This document shows positions 18,505-27,133 of a stretch of 64,000 bases of DNA, in pieces (within the stretch, counting starts at the first letter, position 1; each line of letters starts with the position of its first letter). Source of the DNA: Lachnospiraceae bacterium (lineage in GTDB: Bacteria; Bacillota; Clostridia; Lachnospirales; Lachnospiraceae); NCBI GenBank assembly GCA_029053015.1, contig JAIDHX010000018.1:1-64000 (forward strand), given 5' to 3'. Made by a program: the position numbers and the translations under genes. The notes beneath the pieces were generated by a model. That model was given only the letters and a program-made list of their open reading frames with translations, did not search any database and had not been told where the DNA came from.

Positions 18505-18533
18505 TTGACATTTTTTCCTTCCTACTATATACT
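18505..18533 (+). promoter_or_regulatory. Promoter of the LacI-family regulator
   Basis: TTGACA (18505-18510), 17-bp spacer, TATACT (18528-18533), 59 bp before the regulator ATG. Confidence 0.75.
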
Positions 18534-18592
18534 TATTTTACAAAGTTTTCCCTTGAAACCAAGTATAGGAAATTGGGAGATATAATAACAGT

Positions 18593-19609
18593 ATGAAAAA
18601 TTCAGTTACCATTCAAGATATTGCCAATACACTGAATCTGTCCAGAAATACGGTTTCCAAAGTTTTAAACGGGAAATCCGTTCCGCTCAAGACAAGAAAT
18701 GCCGTTATTAACGCGGCAATTGAAATGGGCTACAAGGGCTATAAGCTTGCAGCCACCACAGAAACTTCTATGGGGGAAAAGAGGTTTGTGCTCCTCTCTT
18801 CCCGTTTGCTTATGAATATGGATTATTATGTGTATGTGCTGCGAGGACTTACAGAAAGTCTCACCAATTACGACATTGAACTGATTCAGTTCAACATCAC
18901 CACACAGAATTCCTTTAAAAAGTTTAAGAATTATTTGTCTGACAACAAGGTTGATGGCATCATATGCATTGAATTTTTTGAACCGGATTATATCCGGGAA
19001 CTCCTTACGCTGGATCATGCCTTTGCCTTTTTAGACTTTCCCCTTGTAGATTATCCGCTAAAGGGTAATTATGATATTGTTCTTCCCGAGAGTCAGGACA
19101 CCATCAAATACTTCTGTATGCAGATGATTCGGGAAAAGCAGTGCCGCTCCTTCGGATTTGTCGGCGATTATCTACACTGCCGCTCCTTTTACGAACGATT
19201 CACGGGCATGCGGGAGGCGCTCTTCCTTTCCAACCTCCCTGTCGATTTACAGTATTCCATACTGAACAAGGATTCCACTCCTTACACAACGGAAGAACTG
19301 ATGAAGGCAGTCACACAGCTTCCCGCTGTACCGGACTGCTTCGTCGCTGCAAATGACTCCATTGCACTCAATCTTATGGAAGCCTTAAATCGTCTCCATA
19401 TCCGTGTGCCGGAAGAAACAAAGATTATTGGGTTTGACAATATCACAAAATCTAAAAATGCAGTGCCTCCTCTTTCTTCTGTCAATGTAAACAAAACCTC
19501 TCTGGGAAAGCGGATTACCGCCCTGCTGCTGGAGCGAATTGCGAACCCCAAACAGACAAACCAGATTATTTATATCTCATCAAGAGTCGTTTTACGATCT
19601 ACAACCTGA
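18593..19609 (+). CDS. LacI-family transcriptional regulator
   Basis: The protein has 338 residues. An N-terminal LacI helix-turn-helix (TIQDIANTLNLSRNTVSKVLNG at about 5-26) is followed by a periplasmic-binding-protein-like sensor domain ending in SSVNVNKTSLGKRITALLLERI. It is transcribed away from the fructan operon and ends at a strong terminator. It most likely controls that operon in response to a sugar. Because the palindrome lies upstream of both promoters rather than over a -10 box, activation or looping is as possible as simple repression. Confidence 0.88.
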   Translation: MKNSVTIQDIANTLNLSRNTVSKVLNGKSVPLKTRNAVINAAIEMGYKGYKLAATTETSMGEKRFVLLSSRLLMNMDYYVYVLRGLTESLTNYDIELIQFNITTQNSFKKFKNYLSDNKVDGIICIEFFEPDYIRELLTLDHAFAFLDFPLVDYPLKGNYDIVLPESQDTIKYFCMQMIREKQCRSFGFVGDYLHCRSFYERFTGMREALFLSNLPVDLQYSILNKDSTPYTTEELMKAVTQLPAVPDCFVAANDSIALNLMEALNRLHIRVPEETKIIGFDNITKSKNAVPPLSSVNVNKTSLGKRITALLLERIANPKQTNQIIYISSRVVLRSTT

Positions 19610-19620
19610 AATAATTGCCA

Positions 19621-19657
19621 AAAAAGCAGCGCTGCTCATCGCAGCGCTTCCTTTTTA
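19621..19657. terminator. Bidirectional terminator
   Basis: AGCGCTGC-TCATC-GCAGCGCT is followed by CTTCCTTTTT on the plus strand and by TGCTTTTTT on the minus strand. It serves both the LacI-type gene and the flavodoxin-fold gene. Confidence 0.85.
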
Positions 19658-19672
19658 TTTCAATCATAATAT

Positions 19673-21019
19673 TCATTTGTCTTCCTTAAGAACTTTCCGG
19701 TAAGGAGCCAGCATACCCTCCGTCATTTTATTGCCGATTTTTTTCTGCACGGCGGGAGAAGACAGCAGCGCGCCCACCAGATACATTTTCAAAATCGTGC
19801 CGGGCTGCTTCTGCGGAAAATCATACTGCCCATGCGCCTTGAAAAAGCGGTGATCCGCCTTCATCATACCCTGCATTGTAAAAATCAAATCCCTGAAAAT
19901 CTTCATGCCGCCCACGCCGTAAAAGTTCTGCGGCTGAGTATGTCGCTTTTTCATCGCGTAGGAAAGAGTCCGGGCCAGCCTGTCAATGGCGGCATCCGGA
20001 TTGGTTTCGTCCGTCGCCACACCCGCAAGGAAATTGCCTCCCACCTCGCTGCGCCCCTCGATAATCATCCTCAGGTTTTCTTCCTGACTGTAGTTCCCGC
20101 TAATCAAGTATCCCACAGGACTTCCCATGGTGACGGTGCGGTGTCCGTTACAAAACTGCCTGTCGTCATACTTTTTAAAGACAGGTCCCATGGAATGATC
20201 CTGAATTGCAAACGCATAGACTGTTGCGTCCGCGGTCTGGATTTCATTGCGCAGAAAATCATCGAACTCATCTTTATAAATACATTTTCCTGAAACCGCA
20301 CAATGGAAACAGCCGAGACAGCCTCCCCCAAAAGGATACTCCCGTATATTCACAACCCTGCTTTCAAAAGGCAGCACCGCCTGAAAACGTGCAATCATAT
20401 TGTGAAGCCCCTCATCCTCCGGCAGCGCATCCGTCACAATCACTACCTTGCGCGCCGCGCTCTTTTCCTCCTGCGAAGCTTCCGGTATCTGTACGGGCAT
20501 ATGAGCGGGTGCCGTCTGAGGCGCAGGCAGCGGCTCATAGCTGTCCTCCTTTATGCTCCACAGAACATAGCGGAAAAAGGAAAACGCCTCTTTTCTGCCA
20601 CGGGGCTTTAACAAATCTTCCATGTCGGCGGAAAGCCCTTTGATAAACTTCATCCCCATATCCTGACAGTTTTCCTGTATATAGCGATGCGCCGTGACAT
20701 CATAAAAATGCTTGGAAGTGGTAATCTGCGTCGCATATTTTCCCGAAAGATTTATGCCGGACTGCTTTACCAGCTCAATAAAACGGTGCAGCTGACTGGG
20801 CGCAATAAAGGTATACACAGGGTAGGCAAACAGAATAAGGTCCGCCTTTTCAAGAGCCTCCTCCGCCGGTGTAAAATCCTTCTCCAACACCCTGATGCGC
20901 TGTCCCACATGCAAAAACGAAAACGTATGCTTCGGGAAGTGGTTCTGCAGATACAACACGGTCTGCAGTGTGATGCTGTTTTCCCCTTTGGGGCTGCCGT
21001 TTACGACTAAAATGTTCAT
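19673..21019 (-). CDS. Tandem flavodoxin-fold NAD(P)H oxidoreductase with Fe-S motif
   Basis: The 448 residues form two NADPH-dependent FMN-reductase/flavodoxin-like halves. The first opens MNILVVNGSPKGENS with the flavin-binding loop. The second starts near residue 185 (KVVIVTDALPEDEG) and carries CLGCFHCAVSGKC, a C-x2-C-x2-C-x5-C arrangement like that of iron-sulfur flavoproteins. The C-terminal ~120 residues (GVGGMKIFRDLIF...) resemble a conserved tail of this group. It probably moves electrons between a flavin, a 4Fe-4S cluster and an unknown partner. GGAGGAAATACC precedes ATG 21019, 18 bp after the epimerase gene, so the two form an operon. Confidence 0.75.
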   Translation of the reverse strand: MNILVVNGSPKGENSITLQTVLYLQNHFPKHTFSFLHVGQRIRVLEKDFTPAEEALEKADLILFAYPVYTFIAPSQLHRFIELVKQSGINLSGKYATQITTSKHFYDVTAHRYIQENCQDMGMKFIKGLSADMEDLLKPRGRKEAFSFFRYVLWSIKEDSYEPLPAPQTAPAHMPVQIPEASQEEKSAARKVVIVTDALPEDEGLHNMIARFQAVLPFESRVVNIREYPFGGGCLGCFHCAVSGKCIYKDEFDDFLRNEIQTADATVYAFAIQDHSMGPVFKKYDDRQFCNGHRTVTMGSPVGYLISGNYSQEENLRMIIEGRSEVGGNFLAGVATDETNPDAAIDRLARTLSYAMKKRHTQPQNFYGVGGMKIFRDLIFTMQGMMKADHRFFKAHGQYDFPQKQPGTILKMYLVGALLSSPAVQKKIGNKMTEGMLAPYRKVLKEDK

Positions 21020-21037
21020 GGTATTTCCTCCTTTTAT

Positions 21038-22048
21038 CTACCTAAATCCTTCTTTGACCCTTTCAAGTGTATCAACCACTTTATCACACCACCGGTCAAA
21101 TTCAGGATCCTCTTTCTGACACTCCGGGTGAGCGAGAATATAATCCAGCGCAATTCTCACACCCTCCGCAAAACTGACAACAGGCTTAAATTCGGGAACT
21201 GCTCTTTTCAGCTTGCTGTTATCAAACACAACTGATACCGACTTATCGCCTGTCAGACTGCCCTCATAATCGTAGTCAGGACCAACACTGCTCAGAAAAT
21301 CCGAAGCGACATGATACGGATGCAGCCTGACGCCAAGCGCTTGTGCAATCGTCTGATAAATTTGGTTCCAACTCAGAGTTTCATCGCTTGTGATATGAAA
21401 TGCCTCGCCAATTGCATGAGGATTCGCCATAAGTCCTACAAAACCAACTGCAAAATCTGTATTGAAAGTTAATGTCCACAGCGAAGTACCATCCCCCTGA
21501 ATAATAACAGGTTTCTCGTCCTGCATACGTCTGATTACCTGCCAAAAACCATTTTTGCCATGTACTCCCAAAGGAATATGCTGCTCGTCATATGTATGGC
21601 TGGGACGAACAATCGTCACAGGAAATCCATTCTCACGATACATTTTCATAAGAAATTCCTCACAGGCAATCTTGTCTCTTGAATACTGCCAATAGGGATT
21701 GGCAAGACTCGTCCCCTCCGTGATAATATAATTGCTTGCAGGCTTGTGGTATGCTGAGGCGGAACTGATGTAAATATACTGGCTTGTTTTGCCCGCAAAC
21801 AGCCTGTAATCCCGCTCCACATGTGCAGGAACAAAACCAATAAACTCACATACAACGTCAAATGTCATATCCTTGATTTTTTCCGCAACAAGCTGCTCAT
21901 CATTTATATCGGCAACCATGGATACTGCGCCTTCCGGCAGCGGCTTGGTGCCTCTATTGATGACATATACCTCCCACTTCTTTTCAATCAGTCTGCGCAC
22001 CACTGCACTGCTGATAGTTCCCGTTCCGCCGATTATCAGTGCTTTCAT
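21038..22048 (-). CDS. NAD-dependent epimerase/dehydratase (extended SDR)
   Basis: A 336-residue Rossmann-fold protein. It has GGTGTISSAVV at the N-terminus, ISSASAYHK for the catalytic Ser region and YSRDK in the place of the YxxxK catalytic pair. Substrate is unknown; similar proteins act on nucleotide sugars or resemble plant chloroplast stem-loop-binding SDRs. An AGGAGGCATGTGGATAA site precedes ATG 22048. It is the first gene of a two-gene unit with the flavodoxin-fold protein. Confidence 0.85.
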   Translation of the reverse strand: MKALIIGGTGTISSAVVRRLIEKKWEVYVINRGTKPLPEGAVSMVADINDEQLVAEKIKDMTFDVVCEFIGFVPAHVERDYRLFAGKTSQYIYISSASAYHKPASNYIITEGTSLANPYWQYSRDKIACEEFLMKMYRENGFPVTIVRPSHTYDEQHIPLGVHGKNGFWQVIRRMQDEKPVIIQGDGTSLWTLTFNTDFAVGFVGLMANPHAIGEAFHITSDETLSWNQIYQTIAQALGVRLHPYHVASDFLSSVGPDYDYEGSLTGDKSVSVVFDNSKLKRAVPEFKPVVSFAEGVRIALDYILAHPECQKEDPEFDRWCDKVVDTLERVKEGFR

Positions 22049-22102
22049 TTATCCACATGCCTCCTATGCTCTCTTATTTCATTTCCGTTTCTACATGTAT
22101 CC

Positions 22103-22131
22103 ATTATCTAACTTTTCCGGATAAATTTCAA
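22103..22131 (-). promoter_or_regulatory. Promoter of the epimerase-flavoprotein operon
   Basis: Minus strand TTGAAA (22126-22131), 17 bp, GATAAT (22103-22108), 55 bp before the epimerase ATG. Confidence 0.65.
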
Positions 22132-22203
22132 CGCTTTCTATAAAATCTACCTGCTTACATAAATTTTTTTCCTCATGCATTCTACCCTGTTTTTTCTGCT
22201 TTT

Positions 22204-23061
22204 TCACTTGAAATTACCTCCTGAAAGCTGCTCTAATCCTTCCATGCTGACCGCAACAAGCGTCTTCATCTGCCCGACCGCAAGCTCTCTGAGCAACATC
22301 AGACGTTCCGGCATCTCCCTGCCTTGTTCAATCAGTATCGCATTATAACTTTCCATATTTGCCAGAACAAGAAGCTGATTCAGGTTTGCCTCATCACGCA
22401 TATTGCCTTTCTTGTCCGGATTACTGTCCCGCCCCTGCTTCGCTGTCTTCCCAAACAATGCAACATTTAAAAGATCGGCTTCGTTGGCATATTTATATGA
22501 AATCTGCTCCTGCGTAAGCTCTGACGGTATCAGATTATCTTTGATTGCATTGGTATGGATGTGATAGTTTAACTTCGTTATCTCGCGACGAAGATTCCAG
22601 TTTAAAGAAAGCCGGCTGTTTTCATCTTGTTTAAGCCTCTGGTAATCCTTTATGATATATAACTTAAACTCCGGCGAAATCCATGATGCAAACTCAAACG
22701 CTATATCAATATGAGCATAAATACCACCGCCATATCTGCCAGACTTGGTAAACAGACCTATTGCTTCCAGTTTTTCAGACCAATCCTTAATAGAAAATAC
22801 AAACGCATTTGTTCCGGCATTTTCCTTAAACGTATCGAATTCGATACGTTTAAAATTTGGATTATGCAGAACTTCCCATAAACCAAGAAATTCCACCACA
22901 TCTCTTCCTCTGAGCCAGTTATGAATCGTAATTCTTGGATCAATGCTTTTGTAACGAGCTATATCCGTCAGCGAAATAAACTCATTCTTGAAATCTGTCG
23001 TATAGATACCTATATCAATGCCTGCTGCGTGAATTACATCTTTCTTTATAGTATTAGCCAT
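22204..23061 (-). CDS. KilA-N domain protein (phage/accessory type)
   Basis: This 285-residue protein has a KilA-N DNA-binding domain at about residues 20-135 (FISLTDIARYKS...IHNWLRGRDVVEFLGLWE...GIYAHIDIAFEFASWISPEFKLYIIKDYQRL), a fold found in phage and accessory-element proteins. The C-terminal part is helical and less typical. AAAGGAGACG precedes ATG 23061. The coding sequence holds a perfect 28-bp palindrome (22826-22853) that recurs, extended to 32 bp, in its own 5' region (23096-23127). This suggests autoregulation or a shared site for the XRE protein encoded just upstream. It marks the left side of the accessory island. Confidence 0.85.
   Translation of the reverse strand: MANTIKKDVIHAAGIDIGIYTTDFKNEFISLTDIARYKSIDPRITIHNWLRGRDVVEFLGLWEVLHNPNFKRIEFDTFKENAGTNAFVFSIKDWSEKLEAIGLFTKSGRYGGGIYAHIDIAFEFASWISPEFKLYIIKDYQRLKQDENSRLSLNWNLRREITKLNYHIHTNAIKDNLIPSELTQEQISYKYANEADLLNVALFGKTAKQGRDSNPDKKGNMRDEANLNQLLVLANMESYNAILIEQGREMPERLMLLRELAVGQMKTLVAVSMEGLEQLSGGNFK
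22826..22853. repeat. 28-bp perfect palindrome inside the KilA-N gene
   Basis: TTAAACGTATCGAA followed directly by its reverse complement. The same core occurs upstream of the gene at 23096-23127. Here it encodes KRIEFDTF in frame. Confidence 0.9.
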
Positions 23062-23095
23062 TTATAACGTCTCCTTTGTTAAAAAGTCATATTCC

Positions 23096-23127
23096 TTTTA
23101 AACGTATCGAATTCGATACGTTTAAAA
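23096..23127. promoter_or_regulatory. 32-bp perfect palindrome between XRE and KilA-N genes
   Basis: TTTTAAACGTATCGAA followed directly by its reverse complement, in the gap between the XRE stop and the KilA-N ribosome site. It could be a protein-binding site or, in RNA, a strong hairpin limiting KilA-N expression. Confidence 0.7.
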
Positions 23128-23147
23128 TTCTCAACTTTTTGATTGCT

Positions 23148-23342
23148 TTACCCTTTTTCTTTAACCAATTTCTCATACTTTATCTGATACTCTATCAGCC
23201 GCGGAATATATTCCGGCGGGGTGCGTCGCCCCGCCTCCCAATCCTCCAATGTGCGGACAGGTATCCCCGTATGAACCGAAAATTCTTTCCTGTTCTCGCC
23301 CGCCTCTTCACGAAGTTCCGTTATTCTTTTTGCTATATCCAT
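23148..23342 (-). CDS. Small XRE-family helix-turn-helix regulator
   Basis: A 64-residue protein, almost all HTH: IAKRITELREEAGENRKEFSVHTGIPVRTLEDWEAGRRTPPEYIPRLI. GGAGGAACAG precedes ATG 23342. It is followed on the same strand by the KilA-N gene. A 10-bp inverted repeat flanks its promoter, which fits self-repression. Confidence 0.88.
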   Translation of the reverse strand: MDIAKRITELREEAGENRKEFSVHTGIPVRTLEDWEAGRRTPPEYIPRLIEYQIKYEKLVKEKG

Positions 23343-23357
23343 ATTTCTGTTCCTCCA

Positions 23358-23407
23358 CGCATTGCGATATATGTATCATAGCACATTATTAGTTTCCTCG
23401 CAATGCG
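23358..23407 (-). promoter_or_regulatory. XRE promoter with flanking inverted repeat
   Basis: Minus strand TTGCGA (23398-23403), 17 bp, TATGAT (23375-23380). CGCATTGCGA at 23358-23367 and its complement TCGCAATGCG at 23398-23407 bracket the start region; the second overlaps the -35 box. The insertion sequence block begins one base upstream. Confidence 0.6.
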
Positions 23408-23432
23408 CTTTGTCTCGCAATTTTTTCCGCTC
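23408..23432 (+). repeat. 25-bp direct repeat, left copy, abutting the IS
   Basis: The 25 bases from CTTTGTCTCG to CCGCTC are repeated exactly at 24502-24526, each copy touching an end of the insertion sequence. Long target duplications of this size are known for IS1202-like relatives of IS481. Confidence 0.7.
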
Positions 23433-24501
23433 TGTAGGATTACAATACATATGTTACAACTGAATAATTAAAAGGCGGAAATACCTGTTCTGTGTTATAT
23501 TTTAATCACCAAACCAAAATCTAACCAGAAAGAAGGTATCTCCGCATGGCAAGTATAACACAGGATATGAAGTTTCGTCTATCTCTAATCAAATATGCTG
23601 AAAAATACGGTGTCACCAATGCCGCCATCAAATATAAGACTAACAGGCAGTACATCTACCGCTGGAAACGGCGGTTTAACGGCTCCATTGAGTCCCTGCG
23701 CGATCTCTCACGCAGACCTCATCACCACCCTAACCAGCATACTCAGCAGGAGATTAAACTCATTTTGGATATGCGCCGCCGCAATCCTGATTCCGGTCTT
23801 GTTGTCTTCTGGGTCAAGCTCATGCAGCGCGGCTATTCACGCTCCATTACAGGATTGTATCGTTTCCTGAAAAGGCTAAACCTGACAGCGGTCCATCCTC
23901 CTAACCCAAGTATGTCCCAAAACCCTATGAGCAGATGGACTATCCCGGACAGCGCATCCAGATTGACGTGAAATTTGTCCCTTCTTCCTGTCTTGTAAAT
24001 GGAGTCAGAGGGAATCATTTTTACCAGTACACTGCCATTGATGAATTCTCCCGCTGGCGCTTTGTGGAAGCTTTTGAGGAACACAGTTCCTATTCTTCCA
24101 TGCTGTTTTTAGAGCATCTGGTGAAGGCTTTTCCCTGCCCCATTGAGTGTGTCCGGACGGATAACGGCCAGGAATTCACAAAGCGTTTCAGTTCCCATGG
24201 CGGCTCCGACAAACCCACCATCTTCTAGCTTCGGCTGGAACAGCTGGGAATCCGCCATAAACTGATTAAGCCCTACACTCCCCGCCATAATGGAAAAGTG
24301 GAACGCAGCCACCGGAAGGATAATGAACGCTTTTATGCCACACACACTTTTTATTCTTTCAGGGATTTCAGCAGTCAGTTAAAGGTATATAACCGCAGGG
24401 ACTACAACAACTTTCCCCTGCGTCCTCTGGGCTGGAAAACTCCCTCACAGGTACTGAAGGATTATCTGCTGTCGGTGTAACATATGTTTGACAAACCTGC
24501 A
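23433..24501 (+). mobile_element. IS481/IS1202-like insertion sequence, inactive
   Basis: A 1,069-bp element with 28-bp imperfect terminal inverted repeats (21 of 28 matching; both contain ACATATGTTACA) at 23433-23460 and 24474-24501. It carries one transposase gene disrupted by a frameshift and a nonsense codon. Exact 25-bp direct repeats abut both ends. A partial second left end follows at 24527, so at least two copies were once present in tandem. Confidence 0.75.
23546..24480 (+). pseudogene. DDE transposase, frameshifted and nonsense-mutated
   Basis: An intact version would be a ~310-residue IS481-type transposase. It has an N-terminal HTH (NAAIKYKTNRQYIYRWKRRF), a linker, then an rve core with acidic residues in RIQIDVKFVP, RTDNGQEF and HNGKVERSHRKDNERFY. 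The frame shifts at about 23910, where the frame leaves PPNP and the true continuation KYVPKPYEQMDYPGQ is in the next frame. A TAG at 24226-24228 then interrupts it. The stop TAA lies in the right inverted repeat. The two lesions indicate an old, immobile insertion. Confidence 0.85.
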
Positions 24502-24610
24502 CTTTGTCTCGCAATTTTTTCCGCTCTTGTAGGATTACAATACATGTGTTACAACTAAATAATTAAAAAGCAGAGATACTGCCTTTGTGTTATAGTTTAA
24601 TCACCACAAA
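24502..24610 (+). repeat. Second 25-bp direct repeat plus truncated IS left end
   Basis: Positions 24502-24526 repeat 23408-23432 exactly. From 24527 the sequence matches the IS left end (TGTAGGATTACAATACAT and on to TTTAATCACCA) with scattered changes, then stops matching. It is the remnant of a second IS copy. Confidence 0.75.
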
Positions 24611-24634
24611 AAACAAATAGAATTACAATACAAA

Positions 24635-26617
24635 TTATATACATTGAATATTATTTAACATATCTAACTCATGTAGATAAAATTTATCCGAACGACAATA
24701 ATCAATCACTTCTTTTGTAATTGATACCTGCGGATTCGCGATATTTAGTAGTAGTAGTATTTCATATATACATTTTGATAATTCTGTATATGAATCTTTA
24801 TGAGATGAAGAAAAAGGTTCAATATTTATTATTTTCAAATTGTTTGATGAACTCAAAATAGGACAACCATGTTCGCGTACTCTAATAAATAACTTTATTA
24901 TGTCTGCATGATTGCTTACACATATATTTTTATTATTATCCTTAGTTACATTTTGATGAAATCTACAACCGTCATATTCTATTGCGACAGAATGGCTGGG
25001 AATAAAAATATCAAATTCGCTACGAAAATTAGCGGTGACTTGAGTATTATTAAGCAGCCATAATGGTTTATAGTTTGGTATATATGGAATATATTGACCA
25101 ATAAAAAAGCAAATTATTTTTTCTGGAAGAGAGCGATGTGTACTGACAGTAGGATGACCAATCTCACCTCTTTTAAAGTCAGAAAAGGATTTATTCGTTA
25201 CAATACAGCCATCTTCAAATTCAATATCCAAATCAGTGGCACTTCGATAATTTATTATCTTCATTTTTAATCCATTATTAGCTATTTTTTCAAAGCCTAT
25301 ACGATTTTCTATAGGATATAAAATACACCCATCTTTAAAGTTTTGGTAATATCGATGTTTAACTATTGTGCCGTCTTCAAATTGGATATCAATATCTGTG
25401 TTATTTCTGTAAGCTATGATAGTCATTTTCATGCCACTTTTTGAGTACATTTCTTCGCCTATGTGATCAGGTCTTGGATAAGCAATGTATCCATCTAAAA
25501 AATGTGTGTAATTTTTGTGTCTTACAATTGCGCCATCTTCAAATTCTATATCAACATCATGGGAATTGCGATATTCTATAATCCTTATCTTCATACCATT
25601 TTGGGCTATATTTGTCTGCCCAACACGACCTTCTAAAGGCTTAGCTATATTTCCTTTTAGAAAACTGTAATAATCTCTGTGTTGAACAATGGTTCCATCT
25701 TCGAATTGAACATCTATATCTTTGTTGTTTCTAAAGTCAACAATCTTTAAAGTATGACCATTTGGAGCATAAATCTCTTCTCCTACTTTACTTTTGTAGA
25801 AATTGGGATTAGATATACTGCCGTTAGAAAAACTTCTATAATCACGATGGGCTACAATAGTACCATCTTCAAATTGAATATCTATATCGTTTGAATTACG
25901 ATAATCAATAATTGTCATAAGCATACCATTATTAGCAATTTTTTTTTCACCTAATCGATTATCTTTGGGATATCCTATTGTACCATTTAAAAAGTTATGG
26001 TATGACTTATGCGGTATAATAGTACCATCTTCAAATTGAATGTCTATATCTCTATAACTGCGATAATTGATAATTTTCATTTTATGACCGCTCGTAGATG
26101 TATTTTCTTCCCCTATATGATTAGAACGAGGATAAGCTATTTCTCCTTTAAGAAAACATCCATAACTTTTATGTTTAACAATAGTACCATCTTCAAATTG
26201 AACATCAATATCTCGATAATTTCTATACTTAATTACAGTCATTGATAATCCACTGTTGGATATACTGTTTTTCCCTATACGATTCTCAGTTGATTTTCCG
26301 ATCTTTCCTTTTTTAAAATCGACTAAATTTTTATTTTTTACTATGGTTCCATCCTCAAAACGAACTGTAATGTTGCTAGAGGATATATATTCAATTATTG
26401 TAGCTAATTGCCCATTTGTCATAATACCAGATAATCCGATTGCTTTATCTTGAGCTTTTTTCAGCTTATACTTAGGGTCTTGTTTAATACCATAACTATT
26501 TGCTAATGAGCGTATTTTTTTAATAGGTGTATCAGGAAACATCTTTTCAATTTCAGGATAATTTAATGTTGGATAATTATCACGAAGACATTGAATTTGC
26601 TCTTTTGTGTATTTCAT
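24635..26617 (-). CDS. FEDG-repeat protein with C-terminal PD-(D/E)XK-like nuclease domain
   Basis: The protein has 660 residues. Residues 1-55 look like a Myb/SANT-type helix-turn-helix (TKEQIQCLRDNYPTLNYPEIEKMF). Residues ~60-493 are eight tandem repeats of about 54 residues with consensus IGEx(6)NGMxMxIIxYRNxxDIDIQFEDGTIV and then YxxFxxGxIxxP. Residues ~494-630 resemble a Vsr/DUF559-like restriction-fold nuclease: SEFDIFIP (E534, D536), AIEYDG (E547, D549) and H554. I recognise no named family for the repeats; the short beta-rich unit may bind nucleic acid. AAGGTGTT precedes ATG 26617. The gene is AT-rich and sits in the accessory island. A role in DNA mobility or defence is inference. 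Confidence 0.75.
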   Translation of the reverse strand: MKYTKEQIQCLRDNYPTLNYPEIEKMFPDTPIKKIRSLANSYGIKQDPKYKLKKAQDKAIGLSGIMTNGQLATIIEYISSSNITVRFEDGTIVKNKNLVDFKKGKIGKSTENRIGKNSISNSGLSMTVIKYRNYRDIDVQFEDGTIVKHKSYGCFLKGEIAYPRSNHIGEENTSTSGHKMKIINYRSYRDIDIQFEDGTIIPHKSYHNFLNGTIGYPKDNRLGEKKIANNGMLMTIIDYRNSNDIDIQFEDGTIVAHRDYRSFSNGSISNPNFYKSKVGEEIYAPNGHTLKIVDFRNNKDIDVQFEDGTIVQHRDYYSFLKGNIAKPLEGRVGQTNIAQNGMKIRIIEYRNSHDVDIEFEDGAIVRHKNYTHFLDGYIAYPRPDHIGEEMYSKSGMKMTIIAYRNNTDIDIQFEDGTIVKHRYYQNFKDGCILYPIENRIGFEKIANNGLKMKIINYRSATDLDIEFEDGCIVTNKSFSDFKRGEIGHPTVSTHRSLPEKIICFFIGQYIPYIPNYKPLWLLNNTQVTANFRSEFDIFIPSHSVAIEYDGCRFHQNVTKDNNKNICVSNHADIIKLFIRVREHGCPILSSSNNLKIINIEPFSSSHKDSYTELSKCIYEILLLLNIANPQVSITKEVIDYCRSDKFYLHELDMLNNIQCI

Positions 26618-27133
26618 AACACCTTGTATGATGTTTATAGAAGCAAAACACCATAACTTCCTTGTATAATGTATTTAGGTTGTTTGAGGGATACCTATAA
26701 ACCCTTATACCTACTTTCTGCATCTCCAGTCTAAAAAGCGATAATTGCTGTATTAGATCGAGAGGATGATAGTCCCCTCCTTGAGTGGCTCCCGCTCGTA
26801 CTTGAAAAACGATAACTATGAACATTTGCAATTTTGCAGCATTAAGGATCTCATAATAAAAAAGCAATTCTTACTCCCTTCTTTGTAGTGTAAAATGGGG
26901 AGCTTCTAACTTTTCAATAATTAATTGTAAAACATCCAAGTAATTGTTTTAAACCGTAAACATTCCTTGAGAAAACAAAATTTCAACTGCTTCATTAAGT
27001 TCAATTATAGTCTTTATTGAAAAATCAAGTAATCTATCTGTATATGTAGTTCAAAATCAAGATTTCCATTATTAGTGAACCACAAAATTGAAAGGTTAAA
27101 TCATCCTATATGTGCTACCCAATATCAGCCACT
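26618..27133. other. AT-rich 516-bp gap, no supported gene
   Basis: A minus-strand open frame at 26580-26867 (95 codons, containing GATQGGDYHPLDLIQQL) overlaps the start of the FEDG-repeat gene, has no good ribosome site and matches no family I know. It may be a decayed accessory ORF. Nothing else was seen. Confidence 0.4.

Noticed and set aside
26580-26867. 95-codon minus-strand frame as a real gene
   Set aside because: It overlaps the start of the FEDG-repeat gene, lacks a convincing ribosome site and matches nothing known; kept only as a note on the gap.
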